Shown here piece after piece: positions 45,719-55,284 of a stretch of DNA of 64,000 nucleotides. How positions within the stretch are numbered: position 1 is the stretch's first letter; every line of letters starts with the position of its first letter. Source of the DNA: Catalinimonas sp038039535 (GTDB taxonomy: Bacteria > Bacteroidota > Bacteroidia > Cytophagales > Cyclobacteriaceae); contig NZ_JBBPHP010000021.1 of NCBI RefSeq assembly GCF_038039535.1, positions 1 to 64,000 on the forward strand, given 5' to 3'. The notes beneath the pieces were generated by a model. The model saw only the letters and a list, made by a program, of their open reading frames with translations, was not told the DNA's origin and searched no databases. The position numbers and the translations under genes are program-made.

Positions 45719-45920
45719 CAGTCGCTAGGGTAAACATGTTTGAAAAAATAACTCATTATGTAACGAAAATAAGTTTTTATTTTAATAACATAATAAGTGT
45801 TACATGATAATTACACAATAATATGCTAAAAAAGCAGTATTTTGTTCTTTCAGGTAAGTTTTTTGATGTTAATGTTTTTTTTAATTTTGCTAAATTTCAC
45901 TTTAGCGAGATAAGCCTTGA

Positions 45921-46484
45921 TTATTTTAAGTGTACAGCATCTGCCTGTCCATCCAGTATTACTTCTATGTGTTCTTCCAGGGTGGTAGCCAGTTCATAGC
46001 CGGTATAATTGGCAATTACCGGAAACTTGCTATGACTACGATTGACCAAGACAGCGATCTCCATCTGACTGATATTTTGTTCCAGAAAAGGACGCATGCT
46101 GTAGGCCAGTGTTCTGCCGGTATTCAGTACATCATCTACCAGAATAATTCGCTTACCCTCCAACTGTTCTAAAGGATAATCTAATTTCACCTCACACTGC
46201 TTATTTGTAAACTTTTCCAGATGAATTTTTACCAGTTGCAGACTTGCTTCTGTATGCCTGCCTGACGAGGCTGACGTTTCTGCGTACTTAAAATGGCTGA
46301 TTGCATCTAATTCACGCCCAATACGTTCGGCCAGGGCAAAACCACGGTCTACAATACCAGCCAATATGAGTTGCTGATCTTTGAAATTGCGCTCATAAAT
46401 CTCATAGGCAATGCGCCGAATCTTTTGTTGTATCTGATCCGCATTCAGAATAAGGCGGGGGGTAGTGCTTAATTCAGGAGTCAT
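45921..46484 (-). CDS. Phosphoribosyltransferase-family protein
   Basis: A 187-residue type I PRTase. The PRPP-binding motif is IILVDDVLNTGRTLAYSM (~113-130), with AGIVDRGFALAERI near 42-55 and the family's hood-like N-terminus. It resembles PyrR/hypoxanthine-guanine-type enzymes, possibly uracil or purine salvage, but base specificity cannot be fixed from the sequence. It stands alone; the 202-base gap upstream (45719-45920) is very AT-rich and contains no gene. Confidence 0.8.
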   Translation of the reverse strand: MTPELSTTPRLILNADQIQQKIRRIAYEIYERNFKDQQLILAGIVDRGFALAERIGRELDAISHFKYAETSASSGRHTEASLQLVKIHLEKFTNKQCEVKLDYPLEQLEGKRIILVDDVLNTGRTLAYSMRPFLEQNISQMEIAVLVNRSHSKFPVIANYTGYELATTLEEHIEVILDGQADAVHLK

Positions 46485-46512
46485 TATCGGTTTTATTTAA
46501 GCTGTGTTTAAG

Positions 46513-47154
46513 CCCCGGGTTCCATCCGGGATTCCATCCGGGGTAAATCAAATTTAAGTCCTTCAGACTTAGAAGTGTTAAATTTTTACAACAAATACTT
46601 TTCATCAAAAGAAACCCCATTTTCATGTAATAAGCTTATTTACTCTTCTTTGAGGCTTTTCATTTTATGGTGCTCTTCCTGTTTTTTTATATAATGGATT
46701 AAGCGTTCTTTATCTTTCAACGAACAAGTAAAAGCAGCATAACCTTCCTGCCAACTAACGAAATCAGGAAATAAGTTATTTTCTTTAATATAGGCGTTAC
46801 TTGCCAGCTTGATATCCTTGATTAAGGAAGCGAGAGGAACTGATGGATGAAGATGAGTTAAAATATGAAGGTGGTCTTCTATCCCATTGATACGGTAAAG
46901 GTGGCAATTTTTCTTCTTCAAAATACCCCATATATATTTAAAGAGCAGAGGACGGCTTGCTTTAAGCATACAGGGGTTTCTATTTTTAGGACAAAAGACA
47001 ATGTGGTAAAGTATTTGAGTATAAGTGCTCATTCATTACTTCTTGGAGACTTAAATTTCTGGGATGCTACCTGAGATACTAGTAACATATCTCCATTGTA
47101 AGTCTTTTAAGCCTGAAGGGCTTTCATATATATTACCCCGGGTAGTACCCGGGG
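46513..47154. mobile_element. RAYT/IS200-like element bounded by paired inverted hairpins
   Basis: The element comprises a Y1 transposase gene flanked by two matching structures in inverted order. On the right, AAGCC-TGAAG-GGCTT (47109-47123) is followed after 12 bases by CCCCGGGT-AGT-ACCCGGGG (47136-47154). On the left, an outer CCCCGG...CCGGGG hairpin (46513-46543, with a tandem TTCCATCCGGG at 46520-46530 and 46532-46542) is followed after 12 bases by AAGTC-CTTCA-GACTT (46556-46570), whose loop is the complement of the right one. This is the layout of REP-associated tyrosine transposase units. Confidence 0.8.
46640..47032 (-). CDS. tnpA: REP-associated Y1 transposase, IS200-like
   Basis: A 130-residue single-strand DNA transposase of the HUH superfamily. 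The start MSTYTQILYHIVFCPKNRN is typical, the metal-binding HUH motif is HLHIL (~53-57), and the C-terminal helix carries the catalytic-type Tyr and the downstream Gln in IHYIKKQEEHHK (~112-123). Length is normal for the small RAYT/IS200 group; no accessory TnpB is present. It nicks and joins single-stranded DNA at hairpin-marked ends. It lies between the phosphoribosyltransferase and the Lrp gene. Confidence 0.88.
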   Translation of the reverse strand: MSTYTQILYHIVFCPKNRNPCMLKASRPLLFKYIWGILKKKNCHLYRINGIEDHLHILTHLHPSVPLASLIKDIKLASNAYIKENNLFPDFVSWQEGYAAFTCSLKDKERLIHYIKKQEEHHKMKSLKEE

Positions 47155-47167
47155 ATTTACGACATGG

Positions 47168-47677
47168 CTACACTTTCACCTTTTCATCTTCGGGAACAGG
47201 AAGGGTCTTGCTATCCTTAAATGTAGATAAAATGACCAGTGACTGAAGGCTATCCACCACCGGTACTTCATTTACTTTATCCAACATCAGTTGCTGATAA
47301 GAAGCAATATCTTTGGCAATCACTCTGAGAATAAAATCGCTGGAGCCAGTGACATGATGGCACTCAATTACTTCATCAATCTTATTGATTGCGTTGATAA
47401 ACGTTTTGATGCTTTCCTTATCATGTCCTGTAAGCTTGATCTGTACAAAAGTACTGATGCCCAGACCTATCTTAGAGGTATTTAATTTGGCATGATAACT
47501 ATCAATTACTCCTGATTGCTCAAGTTTTTTTACACGCTCCAGGGTAGGTGCCGGAGATAAACCTATTTCTTTAGAGAGTTGGGCATTGGTGATTTTAGCG
47601 TTCCGCTGTAATATCTCCAGTATCTTCCGGTCTACCTTATCTAACTTCGGACTTGTTGTCATTTTTATTGGTATCAT
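47168..47677 (-). CDS. Lrp/AsnC-family transcriptional regulator
   Basis: A 169-residue regulator. The DNA-binding helix-turn-helix is at ~15-60 (LDKVDRKILEILQRNAKITNAQLSKEIGLSPAPTLERVKKLEQSGVI), and an RAM ligand-binding domain at ~70-150 has VQIKLTGHDKESIKTF and the VTGSSDFILRVIAKD signature. Lrp proteins form octamers that sense amino acids. A slightly later start (MTTSPK, 47662) is also possible and is preceded by an A-rich stretch, as often seen in Bacteroidota. Its end lies only 13 bases from the RAYT element's outer hairpin. Confidence 0.88.
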   Translation of the reverse strand: MIPIKMTTSPKLDKVDRKILEILQRNAKITNAQLSKEIGLSPAPTLERVKKLEQSGVIDSYHAKLNTSKIGLGISTFVQIKLTGHDKESIKTFINAINKIDEVIECHHVTGSSDFILRVIAKDIASYQQLMLDKVNEVPVVDSLQSLVILSTFKDSKTLPVPEDEKVKV

Positions 47678-47882
47678 TTAAACTGAAAAAATTGCTGCAA
47701 AGATAGGTGATCACAATCATTTTACTAAACATTACCGAACTTTGTTACTGTAATTTGTCAAAATTAAAAATAATATAGTTCTATAGCGAACAAAAAATCA
47801 ACTAAATTCATTCGCTGCCTAATTTTATGTCCTCTCACGGAACATAATTTTTCTACACTAAAGAAAAAAACAGTTGGCTTTT

Positions 47883-50800
47883 TTAAGGTCCTACCATCAA
47901 GCGATAAGTTTCCGTACGATCTAAGTAACCCACCTGCAAAAAGTAACTTCCGGTGATCATCTTTGACACATCTATATTGAACGTGTTAAGGCCTGCCTTA
48001 GTATCATTAAAAACAATATTTTCTACCAGCTCACCTTTTGTAGTCAGCAGACTGAAACGTACTATCTCTTTCTGAGGTAATACCATATCTACCTTAATCT
48101 TCTCAGCGGAAGGATTGGGATAAGGAGCGATCACACTAAAGTCGTTATTAAGGCTCAGGCATGTACGGTTATCAGTAATATCTTCTTCATCCGCCAATGC
48201 TGAAAGGGTAGCGCAAATGTAACGCAGGTCTATACCCTGATTGAGCTGGGAAGATATTGTAAAGTCCAGAGGGTAATTGATGATTTCACCTGGCTCAATG
48301 CTTCCTTCAAAAGACTCAGTGATGGTCAGTACTTCATCCAGGGTCATGGCAATCTCAAAATCACTGACCGTAAGATTTCCCAGATTGCGTACCGTCAATA
48401 GCAGCCTTACATTGGGGTCATCCTCTTCTGACAACAAACTTATTCTCTGCAATTGTAGGTCATAAGAAGGTGCTACTACCTCTATGGTTTCACTATATGT
48501 ATCCGTACAACCCAGATCAGACAGCGCTTCCAGAGTAACCGTATAAGTGCCCGGATCGCTAAAGGTATGTGAAGGATTGGCTTCATTTGCAGTAGCCTCT
48601 CCTCCAAAGTCCCAGCTTAGACTATCTGCGCCAGTACTGGTATTGCTAAAGTTGACCGTCAAAGGAGCACCACCGTAAATAACATCAGCAGTAAAAGCAG
48701 CCTGAGGAGCGGCAGATACGCTTACCTCCTGACTAAAGGTATATTCACAGCCCTCGCTGGTCTCCAGTGTAAGGCTCACCTGATAGCTACCGGCTTCTTC
48801 AAAGACGAAGACAGGATTTTCTTCATAGCTGATACTCAAACCTCCAAAATCCCAGCGATACTGGCTGATTGCTACTTCCTCGCTTAGGCTTTCGTTGCTA
48901 AAGCTTACGGGCTGACCCGCGCAATTCGCTGCAAAGCTAAAGTCGGGTGCAGGAGGCGTATTGATGGTAATGTTTTTGGTTACGGAAGCATTACAGGCCG
49001 TAGCCGAGAAAACTGTCAGCGACACCTGATAAGTACCGGGCTGCTCAAAAGTATAAGTTGGCTCAGCAATAACGAAATTCTCACCATTAATGGTCCACAG
49101 CCATTCACTGATCTCTTCCTCATCATTGACCGTAGACATATCGGAGAATTGAACAGTGTAGGGATCTGAGTCTGAAGGACAAAGCGCCTGCGCACTAAAA
49201 TCTGCCTGCACTGCGGATTCTACGATGATCTCCTGACGCAGGGTATCCGTACAACCGGCACTGGTAAGTACGACTAAAGTAGCTTCATAAACCCCTGGCA
49301 AGGCATAGGAATACTGGGGATTACGTGCCTGTGAACTTCCCCCATGGGCAGTCCCCTCCGGGGCGGCCTCTCCACCGTCTCCAAAATCCCATTCCCAGGC
49401 CACTACATTGGAATTGATGCCGGTGGTACTCTCATCTACAAACTGGGTAGGCGCACCCGCACAGGCGATATCGGCGGTAAAGGCCGCCTGCGGACGGGCA
49501 TAAATGGTAATGGTTTTGCTCAGCGTATTGGCGCAGCCGATGGTATTATTAACCTCCAGCGTAGCGATATAGGTACCGGCAGAATCATAAGTGTAAGTGG
49601 GACTTTCCAAAGCCGTACTGCTGTACGTACCGCCATCCCCAAAACTCCAGCGATAGCCGGTAATATTTTCACCGCTGCTCAGATTCTCAAAAATGACTTC
49701 ATCGCCCTGGCAGATCTGGGGTGGCGTGCTGAAGTTTACCACCGGCCCCTGCTCTACTACGAAGGTAGTATCATAAGTATTGGAGCAGCCGGGAATGCTG
49801 GCTGTCAGGCTAACCGTTTTACTCCCTCCGCTGCTAAAGGAAAAAGTAGGATTAGCTTCGGTAGAGGTACCTTCTCCGTTAAAATCCCATACGTAGGTGA
49901 TAATCTCATCCGCCCCCTTCGTATCCGTCAGGTTCTGAAAAGCAATGGCTCCATTGGTACAAATCACCTCCTGATCTACTCCAAACTTAGGCTCCGGCGG
50001 CTCATAAATCGTAATTTCTTTCGACACCCGCTGCCCGCAGCCATCCGCAGACTCTACTTCTAGGGTGACGAGATAGGTGCCGGGGGAGGGGAAGGTGTAA
50101 TTGATAGTATCCTCGGTGAAGGTAGTGTTTTCAATAGTCCACTGCTGGCTTATAATATCATCAGGATTTTCAGTTGAAAACGTTAACTGAGTAGTACTCC
50201 CCACGCAAATATCTTCTGCCTGAATATCAAGAGAGGGGGCGTTTGTTTCTTTTACATAAATAGAAAAGGTGGAGTCAATTGTACAGTTATTATTGGATAC
50301 TGTTAGTCTTATATTTTTATTTCCAGCAGAGGAAAACTTAATCTCAGGAGTTATGTCTTCAGAGTAATCTACATTTTGATCACATATTTTTTGAAAAGTC
50401 AAACGATCAATATCATCCCTTTCAGTATCTGTAGAAAATAAAAGCCACTTACTTTTATCGTGTATTAACTTAAAATTATATCTACGGTTGAAATTGATGA
50501 AATCATTAATATTTATTGGAAGAGGATTATTACCTATACTTGAGTTAAAATTGAACCGATATAACTGGCCGTTGTATGCGCTTACTATCCCTATGTATTT
50601 ACCTTCTTCTTCTACAATATTTACCCCTATTGGAGCAGCAAGATTGCTAGCTAATAGCGTAGCTCTGGGTTGACTAAATAAACTATTACCAAATTCTAAT
50701 TTATAAACTCTACCACTTGTGCTTGAACTTGTAAGTCCAAACCATCCCTCATTAGTATTGATAATATCAACACCCATAATACCCCCAAGTGTATAACCCA

Positions 50801-51515
50801 AATTGTTATTGATAATCTGAGTATTAATATTATTAGTAATTGAATTGCCCCAATTAATTACAGTCACTTTGTTACTTCCCCTATTGCTTACTACCCCAAC
50901 CCAATTACCATTGTCATTAACTATTTCTATACTTCTTGGCTGATTTAATACACCAAAATTTCCTAAATCAACTATAGTTGGAGTATTGCTCAAACTGTTT
51001 CCAAAATTTAATAAACTTAATGTTGACGTTTGAAGATTTACTACTACGGCTGCCCATGTTCCATTTTCATTAATAATATCAACATCAATAGGGTTACTAA
51101 AAGTGTTGAAATTGCCCAAATTTTCAATAGTAGGTAATTCTTCTAAACCTTCCTCAAATTTTAATCTAATAACATTTCCATTACTAATATTAACTGATAA
51201 ACCATACCAAATTCCATTACTTTTCACTAAATCTATAGAAGGAATATTTATTAATGCATCGTTACTTATCACCGTGTTTTGTTCCGGCAATTGAAATATA
51301 TCTATCAAGCATAAGTCCCACTCCCAATTATAATCATCAGCTTCTATGCTGTTGTTACCTATTCTAAAACTTTCACCAACACAAACCGTATCAGGTACAT
51401 TTAAGTTTATTGTAGGGCATTGAGAAAAAATTTGGTGGGAGAAAAAAAAAGTAAAAAGGCCTAATAGATATAGATTTTTTTTAGCAATACTTAAATTCTT
51501 AGCCCAATTTCTCAT
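47883..51515 (-). CDS. T9SS-secreted PKD-array protein with inserted beta-propeller
   Basis: A ~1210-residue secreted protein (signal peptide ending FSQ near residue 32). Residues ~33-69 form the first half of a PKD domain (VCVGESFRIGNNSIEADDYNWEWDLC). Residues ~75-382 are six repeated blades ('IDIINENGxWxGxVxN ... LxFGNSLSNxP'). The PKD fold then resumes (~387-421, SSAGNKNIRLTVSNNNC). Seven more PKD domains follow, then a CARDB-like region and a type A T9SS sorting domain beginning PYPNPSAEKIKVDM and ending with a Leu-Met strand. A longer start would add 18 residues and overlap the neighbouring gene further; the chosen one overlaps its stop by 17 bases. It is surface-exposed or secreted and could bind glycans. 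Confidence 0.88.
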   Translation of the reverse strand: MRNWAKNLSIAKKNLYLLGLFTFFFSHQIFSQCPTINLNVPDTVCVGESFRIGNNSIEADDYNWEWDLCLIDIFQLPEQNTVISNDALINIPSIDLVKSNGIWYGLSVNISNGNVIRLKFEEGLEELPTIENLGNFNTFSNPIDVDIINENGTWAAVVVNLQTSTLSLLNFGNSLSNTPTIVDLGNFGVLNQPRSIEIVNDNGNWVGVVSNRGSNKVTVINWGNSITNNINTQIINNNLGYTLGGIMGVDIINTNEGWFGLTSSSTSGRVYKLEFGNSLFSQPRATLLASNLAAPIGVNIVEEEGKYIGIVSAYNGQLYRFNFNSSIGNNPLPININDFINFNRRYNFKLIHDKSKWLLFSTDTERDDIDRLTFQKICDQNVDYSEDITPEIKFSSAGNKNIRLTVSNNNCTIDSTFSIYVKETNAPSLDIQAEDICVGSTTQLTFSTENPDDIISQQWTIENTTFTEDTINYTFPSPGTYLVTLEVESADGCGQRVSKEITIYEPPEPKFGVDQEVICTNGAIAFQNLTDTKGADEIITYVWDFNGEGTSTEANPTFSFSSGGSKTVSLTASIPGCSNTYDTTFVVEQGPVVNFSTPPQICQGDEVIFENLSSGENITGYRWSFGDGGTYSSTALESPTYTYDSAGTYIATLEVNNTIGCANTLSKTITIYARPQAAFTADIACAGAPTQFVDESTTGINSNVVAWEWDFGDGGEAAPEGTAHGGSSQARNPQYSYALPGVYEATLVVLTSAGCTDTLRQEIIVESAVQADFSAQALCPSDSDPYTVQFSDMSTVNDEEEISEWLWTINGENFVIAEPTYTFEQPGTYQVSLTVFSATACNASVTKNITINTPPAPDFSFAANCAGQPVSFSNESLSEEVAISQYRWDFGGLSISYEENPVFVFEEAGSYQVSLTLETSEGCEYTFSQEVSVSAAPQAAFTADVIYGGAPLTVNFSNTSTGADSLSWDFGGEATANEANPSHTFSDPGTYTVTLEALSDLGCTDTYSETIEVVAPSYDLQLQRISLLSEEDDPNVRLLLTVRNLGNLTVSDFEIAMTLDEVLTITESFEGSIEPGEIINYPLDFTISSQLNQGIDLRYICATLSALADEEDITDNRTCLSLNNDFSVIAPYPNPSAEKIKVDMVLPQKEIVRFSLLTTKGELVENIVFNDTKAGLNTFNIDVSKMITGSYFLQVGYLDRTETYRLMVGP

Positions 51516-52722
51516 ATATCTGATGATAGTTTTCCACTCCTTTTTCCAATGAGTAATAATCTTTTGCACCTGTTTGTATAACTTCTGGTTTTACTGAAAG
51601 AAAGTGAGTAATTTGTTTACAGACCAATCTATAATTTATTTCAGAAAAATCAGCAATTACTGCGCCAGCACTTGTATTCTGTATAATCTCAGCAGTATCC
51701 CCAACGCCAGCATTACATATAATTGGAATTCCCATACTCATTAATTCTCCCTGTTTGGTAGGTGATGAGGCTTTCTTAGAAAATACAGGGTTAATAAAAA
51801 AAACTGATAATTGCACTAAAGTCATATAGAAGGGCAATTCATCTCGTTCAGAGCCTGTAACAATTATTTGATGAGGTAATATCCCCTTTTTCTCAGCTGT
51901 GGTGATTATACAGTCAGGCTTATCTTTTGTTATAAATAAAAATTTTGCATTGGGTTTATACTCTAACAAAACTTTAAAAAAATCTACCATCTCATCCAAC
52001 ATATACCATGTACCTAATGAACCTAAGTATAAAAGAACAAAATCATCATTGGTAATGCCAAGTTTCTCTTTAAGAGAGAGTACTTTTTTCTTATTAAGTT
52101 TTACTACTTTAGGATCAAAAAATGCTAAGTCTACACAACAGGGTATCACTTCTATTGGAGCATGATTTCTTTCTTTTGATTCAATATACTGTTTTGCTGA
52201 CTGAGTGAGACTAACCAGATAATCAGAGTTTTTCCAGAAAAATTTTTCTTTTCTTTTAAAATATCGATAAATAACTCTAAATAGAGGGTTTTTCATATCC
52301 CATATTCCTCCCTCTATGCGTTCATCCGCCCAGAAGCCTCTCATATCAAACAGTACTTTTACACCATACTTTTCTTTGAGATGCAGACCTATTAAAACAG
52401 TTAGATAACTGCGGCAATGAAGAACATCAATATTTTCTTTCTGTAATATTTGCTTTACTACCTTTCTGAGTATGATCAAATCATAGAGTGTAGATAGTAC
52501 TGGAGGAGATTTATGATAAACTAATGGTTTCCACTGAATTTTGCTATCAGAAATTGAAGATAAAATATTTGTTCGGCGTGCTTTTAAGCGAGCATGCTTT
52601 TCAAAGCTAATTAGAATAATTTTATGACCTTTTTTTGACAATCCAAGTAAATAGGGTAAGACCTGAGACTGTCCTAATGGATCAGTCATGCCGTCATAAG
52701 ACAGGTATAAGATATTTCGCAT
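51499..52722 (-). CDS. Glycosyltransferase, GT4-like
   Basis: A 407-residue GT-B enzyme. The N-terminal domain starts MRNILYLSYDGMTDPLGQSQVLPYL. The C-terminal nucleotide-sugar domain contains VLLYLGSLGTWYMLDEMVDFF, an E-x7-E-like region (SPTKQGELMSMGIPIICNAGVGD) and the acceptor side GVENYHQIYE. It transfers a sugar from a nucleotide donor in the cytoplasm to a growing polysaccharide chain; donor and acceptor are not predictable. Its stop overlaps the start of the PKD protein. It is the first of a run of at least eight glycosyltransferases. Confidence 0.85.
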   Translation of the reverse strand: MRNILYLSYDGMTDPLGQSQVLPYLLGLSKKGHKIILISFEKHARLKARRTNILSSISDSKIQWKPLVYHKSPPVLSTLYDLIILRKVVKQILQKENIDVLHCRSYLTVLIGLHLKEKYGVKVLFDMRGFWADERIEGGIWDMKNPLFRVIYRYFKRKEKFFWKNSDYLVSLTQSAKQYIESKERNHAPIEVIPCCVDLAFFDPKVVKLNKKKVLSLKEKLGITNDDFVLLYLGSLGTWYMLDEMVDFFKVLLEYKPNAKFLFITKDKPDCIITTAEKKGILPHQIIVTGSERDELPFYMTLVQLSVFFINPVFSKKASSPTKQGELMSMGIPIICNAGVGDTAEIIQNTSAGAVIADFSEINYRLVCKQITHFLSVKPEVIQTGAKDYYSLEKGVENYHQIYEKLG

Positions 52723-52727
52723 CTAAC

Positions 52728-55247
52728 TTAATTCTTTGACATACCTTCCGGTAAAACATTAGTAGGAATTAAAAGCTGTTGTGGGGAGCCTGAAACGAAA
52801 GGCGGTATTCCTTCAAAATAAAAGCTTCCCTTTTGCCTTACGATTTGCCATACTCCAGCTTCTCCTGGCTTTACTCCAACTTCTACTGTTTGTTTACCTT
52901 CCGTATCTTTGGAAATTTCCCGGCCAGTAGGAGACTTTAATGTAAAAACTATTTCTCTGATCACCAGAAATTTTTCAGTACCCTCAGGCACATAAAAATA
53001 AAAATTACTTCTATCCCAGGTAGAAACTTTAGATTGATTATTAGCCATTAATGCATAAGGATAGTTTCTACTGGTCTGGAATTTAAAACCAGATTTACGA
53101 TCGTTAATTCTCATATGATAGGTACCCGGTTTTAAGCGTTCATTAAGTGTAATCGTAAGAAGTGTTCTATCTTCAGGAATATTTTCCTGCAGTAGTACCT
53201 CTCCTATTTCTCCAGTTTTACCGTCATACTTACTAATGTGTACATACCCTCCGGGAGGATTACTTTTAATAAACCCGCTCCTGATTGAAAAGGTCATTTG
53301 CCCATTTTGTTGCTCAGGTACTTGAAAAATGATTTCATGTACATTAACTGTACTATTCTGCTCATAAACCTTACCATCATTTTTTTTCACTCTAGCTGAG
53401 GGAGAAGGAGAAGAAGGTGATAAAGCAGACAGATTAGCACTATAGTTCTCTGATGTAATACCTTCTACAGGTTTATATTTCTTAGCGTCTTCTTCGATTA
53501 AAGCATTAATCTCATCTCTCTTCACAGGTCCAGTAGGATTTTTCCAAACTGCCTGTTTATTATCAAATTTATATTTTGCCGATGGTGCTTGTGAGTTTGC
53601 AATACGACGAATAAGTGGGTAGCTGGCAACAGTTCCTGAACCTCTGATTCGCCATGAGTAATTTAGTAAAGAACTATATTTCTCAAGATTTTTGGGGTCA
53701 TTTTTCCATTCATGAAATAATACCACATAGTGCATATAATACTTTACATGCTCTATACGCATTTTTGTTTCGTTGTCACCTACCATTTGATCTGCCTCTT
53801 CTAACAAGGAAAGCCAGTTTGCAATATCAAAAGAAGTAGGTGGAATATTACTATTTTTCTCCCAGAGTTGATAAAGTTCCTTCATAGGTTTCTCAGTTTT
53901 TCCGTAGGCCAGACGAAAAAACTCTTCGGAAAGGGCTTTAGTGTCAATATCAATATCCCATAATAATTTTGTAGCAACATAATGCCCTAAACCACGACTA
54001 ATCCATCCAATATTAGTTTCAGCAGAAAGAGCGGTAGCTTTGTTAGCATGATAAAATTCTAATCCATTCTGTATATAGTCAATTTGACTACCTCTAGGCT
54101 GCCCTGGCATGTCCCAATCCCAAGACATCACACCATAATAATCATAGATACCAACTTTACTAACCTTCTTACCCCATTTCTCAACTAATTGCTCTGTTGA
54201 AAACGAAGAACGATTGAAAGCAGTCGCAACCATGACAAAAATGTTAGGTTCTAGTTCAAATGAAGGAGGTGATGCATGTTGATTATATGCATACATTCCT
54301 ACCCATTTATCTGGGTATTTTTCCCCTACTACTTTCGCCACCTGATTAGTAAGATGAAAAACTCTATCCGATATACTTCCCAATGCTTTACAATTATCGC
54401 AAGTACAATGCCCTCCTCCATCAGACGGCTCCATAGAAATCATGTCCAACTCTCTTCCCTTTGCTTCTGCGTTGGCGAACTGTCTCAATGCATCTTTTAC
54501 AACCAGATCTACCAAGCCTGTATTACTATAGCAAAATTTAGGTGTGCTGGTAGGTTTACGTGACCCATCCGGCAACAGCGCATAATATTCTGGATGTAAA
54601 TCAAAAGTTTTTTGATTTCTTTTGACGATCTTCTGGTATTCATGTCCGGCATTTACTTGAAATGCGCCTTCCGTCCTCGACGCTTTAACCCAAAAATCAT
54701 AGTCCTTATCTGCTTGATTGGAATCTGTCCCATACGCATACCATATACGTCTATGATCATAATCAGGGACAGTTACAATATTTAATTTTTGATATGGTAG
54801 AATTTTCTTAGGAGTGATATGCCATCGCTTATTGGGAAAAAAATAACGATATCCTAGGGCTTCCAGATAAAAGAAGACCGCATGTCTTACTGCTAATATT
54901 GAATTTCCAACTAAGTATACCTGCTCTTTATCTGGCAAACTTACCACACTGAGTCCTTCACTATTGTAGCTAGATAGTTTAGGGTCATAAGTAAGCTTAT
55001 CTGCATCTTTTGTTAATGAGAGATAAATTCCTGTTTCACGATTGGTAGGACTACCAGTTTTTACCACTGCTTTGATATATTTTACCTTATTGAGCTCATC
55101 CGCTAAAAGTGTGGCTGAAACCTGCATATCTTTGTGTGAGGAATTCCCAAAGTATATATTAACGACTTGCTCCTGTGCAACTCCCAAATAGGGAATAAAC
55201 AAGAATATGCAGCTTAAGCAGAAAAAATATTTGCGTAGTGTAGTCAT
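52728..55247 (-). CDS. DUF4838 glycoside-hydrolase-like secreted protein
   Basis: An 839-residue exported protein (signal peptide ~1-24, GVAQ). Residues ~28-140 resemble the alpha-glucuronidase N-terminal beta domain, and ~150-500 are the DUF4838 TIM-barrel-like region with WYAYGTDSNQADKDYDFWVKASR, MEPSDGGGHCTCDNCKALG and IYDYYGVMSWDWDMPG. The last ~230 residues are Ser/Pro linker plus beta-sandwich parts. The family is related to polysaccharide-acting glycosidases, with unproved activity. It is unusual for a secreted hydrolase-like protein to be embedded among glycosyltransferases; a role in trimming or editing the polymer is inference. Confidence 0.82.
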   Translation of the reverse strand: MTTLRKYFFCLSCIFLFIPYLGVAQEQVVNIYFGNSSHKDMQVSATLLADELNKVKYIKAVVKTGSPTNRETGIYLSLTKDADKLTYDPKLSSYNSEGLSVVSLPDKEQVYLVGNSILAVRHAVFFYLEALGYRYFFPNKRWHITPKKILPYQKLNIVTVPDYDHRRIWYAYGTDSNQADKDYDFWVKASRTEGAFQVNAGHEYQKIVKRNQKTFDLHPEYYALLPDGSRKPTSTPKFCYSNTGLVDLVVKDALRQFANAEAKGRELDMISMEPSDGGGHCTCDNCKALGSISDRVFHLTNQVAKVVGEKYPDKWVGMYAYNQHASPPSFELEPNIFVMVATAFNRSSFSTEQLVEKWGKKVSKVGIYDYYGVMSWDWDMPGQPRGSQIDYIQNGLEFYHANKATALSAETNIGWISRGLGHYVATKLLWDIDIDTKALSEEFFRLAYGKTEKPMKELYQLWEKNSNIPPTSFDIANWLSLLEEADQMVGDNETKMRIEHVKYYMHYVVLFHEWKNDPKNLEKYSSLLNYSWRIRGSGTVASYPLIRRIANSQAPSAKYKFDNKQAVWKNPTGPVKRDEINALIEEDAKKYKPVEGITSENYSANLSALSPSSPSPSARVKKNDGKVYEQNSTVNVHEIIFQVPEQQNGQMTFSIRSGFIKSNPPGGYVHISKYDGKTGEIGEVLLQENIPEDRTLLTITLNERLKPGTYHMRINDRKSGFKFQTSRNYPYALMANNQSKVSTWDRSNFYFYVPEGTEKFLVIREIVFTLKSPTGREISKDTEGKQTVEVGVKPGEAGVWQIVRQKGSFYFEGIPPFVSGSPQQLLIPTNVLPEGMSKN

Positions 55248-55284
55248 AGCTCAGATGATTAGGTTTAATTTCAAACACTGATCA

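Noticed and set aside
46640..47032. Inactivated transposase
   Set aside because: The position where related proteins read GAFSYS reads AAFTCS here, but the catalytic-type Tyr in IHYIKKQ and the HUH motif are both intact.
49344..50063. 239-residue ORF opposite the PKD gene
   Set aside because: It is a shadow of the high-GC PKD repeats; it lacks a start context and a recognisable domain.
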